Positions 61,850 to 64,000 of a stretch of 64,000 nt of DNA are shown here, one piece after another; the stretch's first letter is position 1, and the number at the start of each line of letters is the position of its first letter. The stretch is from positions 1 to 64,000 of the forward strand of contig NZ_NKJI01000018.1 in the NCBI RefSeq assembly GCF_002277815.1, in the 5' to 3' direction. The DNA comes from Pseudomonas sp. ERMR1:02. GTDB taxonomy: Bacteria; Pseudomonadota; Gammaproteobacteria; Pseudomonadales; Pseudomonadaceae. Made by a program: the position numbers and the translations under genes. The notes under the pieces were generated by a model, which searched no databases, was not told the DNA's origin, and was given only the letters and a program-made list of their open reading frames with translations.

Positions 61850-64000
61850 TTACCGCGAGGCATAGTCATAGTTGTAGAAAGTCTGTGAATGGCCGTACCC
61901 GTACTTGCGAGCCTTGCGCAGGTCGACCTGATTGAGCACCACGCCAAACACCGAGGCGTGGCTCTGTTGCAGTACTGTCAGGTACTTTTGCACCTGGCTT
62001 ACGGGGGTGCTGTCAGACTTGACCACGTAGATCACCGCGTCCGAATGCTGGGCCAGCAACAGCGCGTCGCTGACCATTTCGGCCGGCGGCGAGTCGATGA
62101 TGATGTGCCGGTAACGCGTCTTCAGCACTTCGAGCATGCGCGCCACTCGCGGCGAGCTAAGCAAGTCTTGTGGTGGAGGTTGACGCTGTGAGTCGGGCTG
62201 GTTCAGCGGTGGCGGCAGGCGCGGTGAGCTGAACAAGTCCAGCAAAGGCGGCGAAACGCACCCGGCCACAAGCATGTCAAGGTTGCCCACCGTGCGGATG
62301 CAGTCTTCGAGTCGTGCCGTGCCGGCAAGGACATTGACCAATCCAGGGCTATCAGGTGGAAAATCAAAGTTCAGCGAAAGGGTGGGCTGGCGTAAATCGG
62401 CGTCGATCAGCAGCACGCGCTCCAGTGACGTGAGTGAGCAGGCCAGGTTGTTGGCGATGGTGCTTTTGCCTTCTTCGGCCACTGTCGAGGTGACCAGCAC
62501 CACCTGGGCTTGCGTTTCAGCGCTCTGCAGCATCAGCCAGGTCCGCAGGTTGCGTATGGTCTCGGAAAAATGCGGGTTGTCATTGTCGTCGAAGAGCCGC
62601 GCCAGTTGCCGGCGGCTTTTCCTTGGCACCAGTGGTACCACGCTGAGCAGCGGTATGTTGAGCGTGCTTTCGATGGTCTCGTCGGTCTTGAAGGTGTTGT
62701 TCAAGGTGTCGAAGAGGAAGGCAAGCGCGACGCCGATGATCCCGGCCAGTACTGCGACAATTGCCACGATCAGGGTTTTGCGCGGTTTGCTTGCTTCAAT
62801 GGGCACGATTGCCGGGTCGACGATGAGCGCCTTGGTGGAGTCCATGTCTGCAGTGGCTGCGGTCTCTTTCAACCGGGTGATGAAGGTTTCGTAGAGTGCC
62901 CGGCTGCTGTCGACCTCGCGCTGAAACTCGCGCAGCTGGAATTCCTTGCGCGCGATGTCCTGAATCTGCGCCTTGTTGACGTTGAAGGATTTGCGCAGGG
63001 CATCTTCACTGGCAACCGCCAATTGATACTGGTGTTCAATGCCCGAAACCACCTGTTTGACCTGCAAGCGCAGGCTGTCCTGCGCGGTGCGCAGTTCCGA
63101 GCGAGCGGACACCAACGTCGGGTGCTTGGGTCCATAACGGCTTGATAATTCCTCGACCTTGGCTTGAGCCTTGGCCAGCTCCGCCTGGAACTGCTGGACC
63201 AATGGGTTGCTCAGGACAGCGGGGACGCTGGAGAGTTTGTTCAAGTCGCCGTTGCTCAATCCTTGCACTTGACGGTATTGGCTCTCGGCTTCCGCACGGT
63301 TGCGACGTGCGTCGATCATTCGGTTGCCGGTCATTTGCAGTTCGTTCGCGCTGATGGTGGCGACACCGTCAACATCCACCAGTCCCTGTGCTTCCCGATA
63401 GCCCTGCAACTTGTCCTCAGCCTTACGCAGGCTGTCGCGCAACTCGACCAGTCGTGTGTTCATCCAGCTGGTGGTGGTTTGCGAGGACTTCTGGCTGGTG
63501 TCGAACTGGCTATCAATGAAACTCTGGGCCAGCGCGTTGGCGGCGGCCGCTGCCAGGGCGGCGTCGGGCAATTCCACTTCAATGTCGATCAGCTGACTCT
63601 TGCCGACATATTTGACGCTGGTATGGAGCATGAGGTTTTGCGTGACTTCATTGAAGATGTCGTCTTCAGTGGGGGGCACGGCAACCGGGATCAAAAGCTC
63701 CAGGCCTGGCAGCCATTGCCCGGCGTTAAGGTCGGCCAGCCACTGGCGCGGATTGAACAAGGGTTGCGGCCGTTGGCGCGGGTCCGTCACCGGGTTCGTC
63801 GTCAGCTTGAGTTTCCTCACCACCCGTTCGGCCAGGTCCCGCGATTGCAGAAGCGCAAGTTGAGTCTGCAAGTAATCGGCGGGCGGGGTTCCGGTGTCCG
63901 TCGCTTGCTGGAAGGCCAGCAGCGGTGGCGTCTTTTCCTTGATCAGCAAGGTGGTGCTGCCGATATATTGCGGGGTCATGGCGTACACCGCCGCTATCGC
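61850..64000 (-). CDS. wzc: Polysaccharide co-polymerase with tyrosine autokinase (Wzc-like), 5' end outside window
   Basis: The leftward frame is open through the right window edge, so the N-terminus and first membrane helix are missing. Present are the Wzz/GNVR periplasmic region with coiled coil (SLRKAEDKLQGYREAQ; LAKAQAKVEELSSRYGPKHPTLV), the second helix TLIVAIVAVLAGIIGVALAFLF, and a BY-kinase domain with Walker A TSTVAEEGKST, Walker A' VLLIDADLRQP and Walker B HIIIDSPP. A tyrosine cluster ends the protein (five Tyr in the last 15 residues). Wzc controls chain length by cyclic autophosphorylation. A Pro/Gln-rich insertion lies between A' and B. Confidence 0.92.
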   Translation of the reverse strand, partial: AIAAVYAMTPQYIGSTTLLIKEKTPPLLAFQQATDTGTPPADYLQTQLALLQSRDLAERVVRKLKLTTNPVTDPRQRPQPLFNPRQWLADLNAGQWLPGLELLIPVAVPPTEDDIFNEVTQNLMLHTSVKYVGKSQLIDIEVELPDAALAAAAANALAQSFIDSQFDTSQKSSQTTTSWMNTRLVELRDSLRKAEDKLQGYREAQGLVDVDGVATISANELQMTGNRMIDARRNRAEAESQYRQVQGLSNGDLNKLSSVPAVLSNPLVQQFQAELAKAQAKVEELSSRYGPKHPTLVSARSELRTAQDSLRLQVKQVVSGIEHQYQLAVASEDALRKSFNVNKAQIQDIARKEFQLREFQREVDSSRALYETFITRLKETAATADMDSTKALIVDPAIVPIEASKPRKTLIVAIVAVLAGIIGVALAFLFDTLNNTFKTDETIESTLNIPLLSVVPLVPRKSRRQLARLFDDNDNPHFSETIRNLRTWLMLQSAETQAQVVLVTSTVAEEGKSTIANNLACSLTSLERVLLIDADLRQPTLSLNFDFPPDSPGLVNVLAGTARLEDCIRTVGNLDMLVAGCVSPPLLDLFSSPRLPPPLNQPDSQRQPPPQDLLSSPRVARMLEVLKTRYRHIIIDSPPAEMVSDALLLAQHSDAVIYVVKSDSTPVSQVQKYLTVLQQSHASVFGVVLNQVDLRKARKYGYGHSQTFYNYDYASR

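Noticed and set aside
1..64000. tRNA or rRNA genes
   Set aside because: No cloverleaf-like segment with a CCA end or rRNA-like stretch was noticed on either strand; not searched computationally.

Overview
The window looks like a chromosomal segment of a fluorescent Pseudomonas (P. fluorescens group). Coding DNA is about 60% GC. Pairs of the pseudomonad REP sequence (gtaggagcgag...ctcgc) sit in many intergenic gaps. The polyamine genes, the type VI secretion cluster and the Wzx/Wzy-type exopolysaccharide operon all have pseudomonad character.

Layout. 1-5 kb: an MFS efflux gene (3' end outside the window) diverges from a LysR regulator, followed by small unknown genes, a lipoprotein, a DUF1428 protein and a 2',3'-cyclic RNA phosphodiesterase. 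5-16 kb: a polyamine uptake and catabolism locus. An ABC importer (binding protein, two permeases, ATPase) and a gamma-glutamyl-GABA hydrolase run leftward. Gamma-glutamylpolyamine synthetase, aldehyde dehydrogenase, an FAD oxidase and an XRE-cupin regulator run rightward. Together they form the glutamylated-putrescine route from import to GABA. 16-20 kb: a nucleotidyltransferase-like protein, a short leftward gene, a TolB-like domain protein and an orphan leftward gene. 20-49 kb: a complete-looking T6SS cluster on the + strand, in the order tssB, C, K, L, an OmpA-domain gene, hcp, clpV, vgrG fused to a Tle1-type phospholipase, tandem lipoproteins, an AT-richer cargo block, PAAR, an unknown membrane protein, tssM, A, F, G, J, E and a broken VasL/OmpA-type gene. 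The cargo block holds a putative lysozyme-like effector overlapping a secreted putative immunity protein. 49-51 kb: a secreted unknown protein, then about 950 bp of composite repeats. 51-64 kb: a leftward exopolysaccharide operon with a Wzc-type kinase (5' end outside), a WcaJ-type sugar-phosphate transferase, glycosyltransferases, a polymerase/ligase, a flippase, galE and a GH16 glycanase.

The most striking property is the number of broken reading frames. tssB, tssM (three breaks), one tandem lipoprotein, the flippase and the MFS gene each show single-base frame changes, most of them in or beside homopolymer runs. The vgrG-phospholipase fusion has an in-frame amber codon. The VasL/OmpA-type gene has an amber codon plus an apparent internal deletion. 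If the bases are right, the T6SS is decaying. The homopolymer bias means consensus error must be excluded first.

All family assignments are from reading translated sequence. No database search was run.
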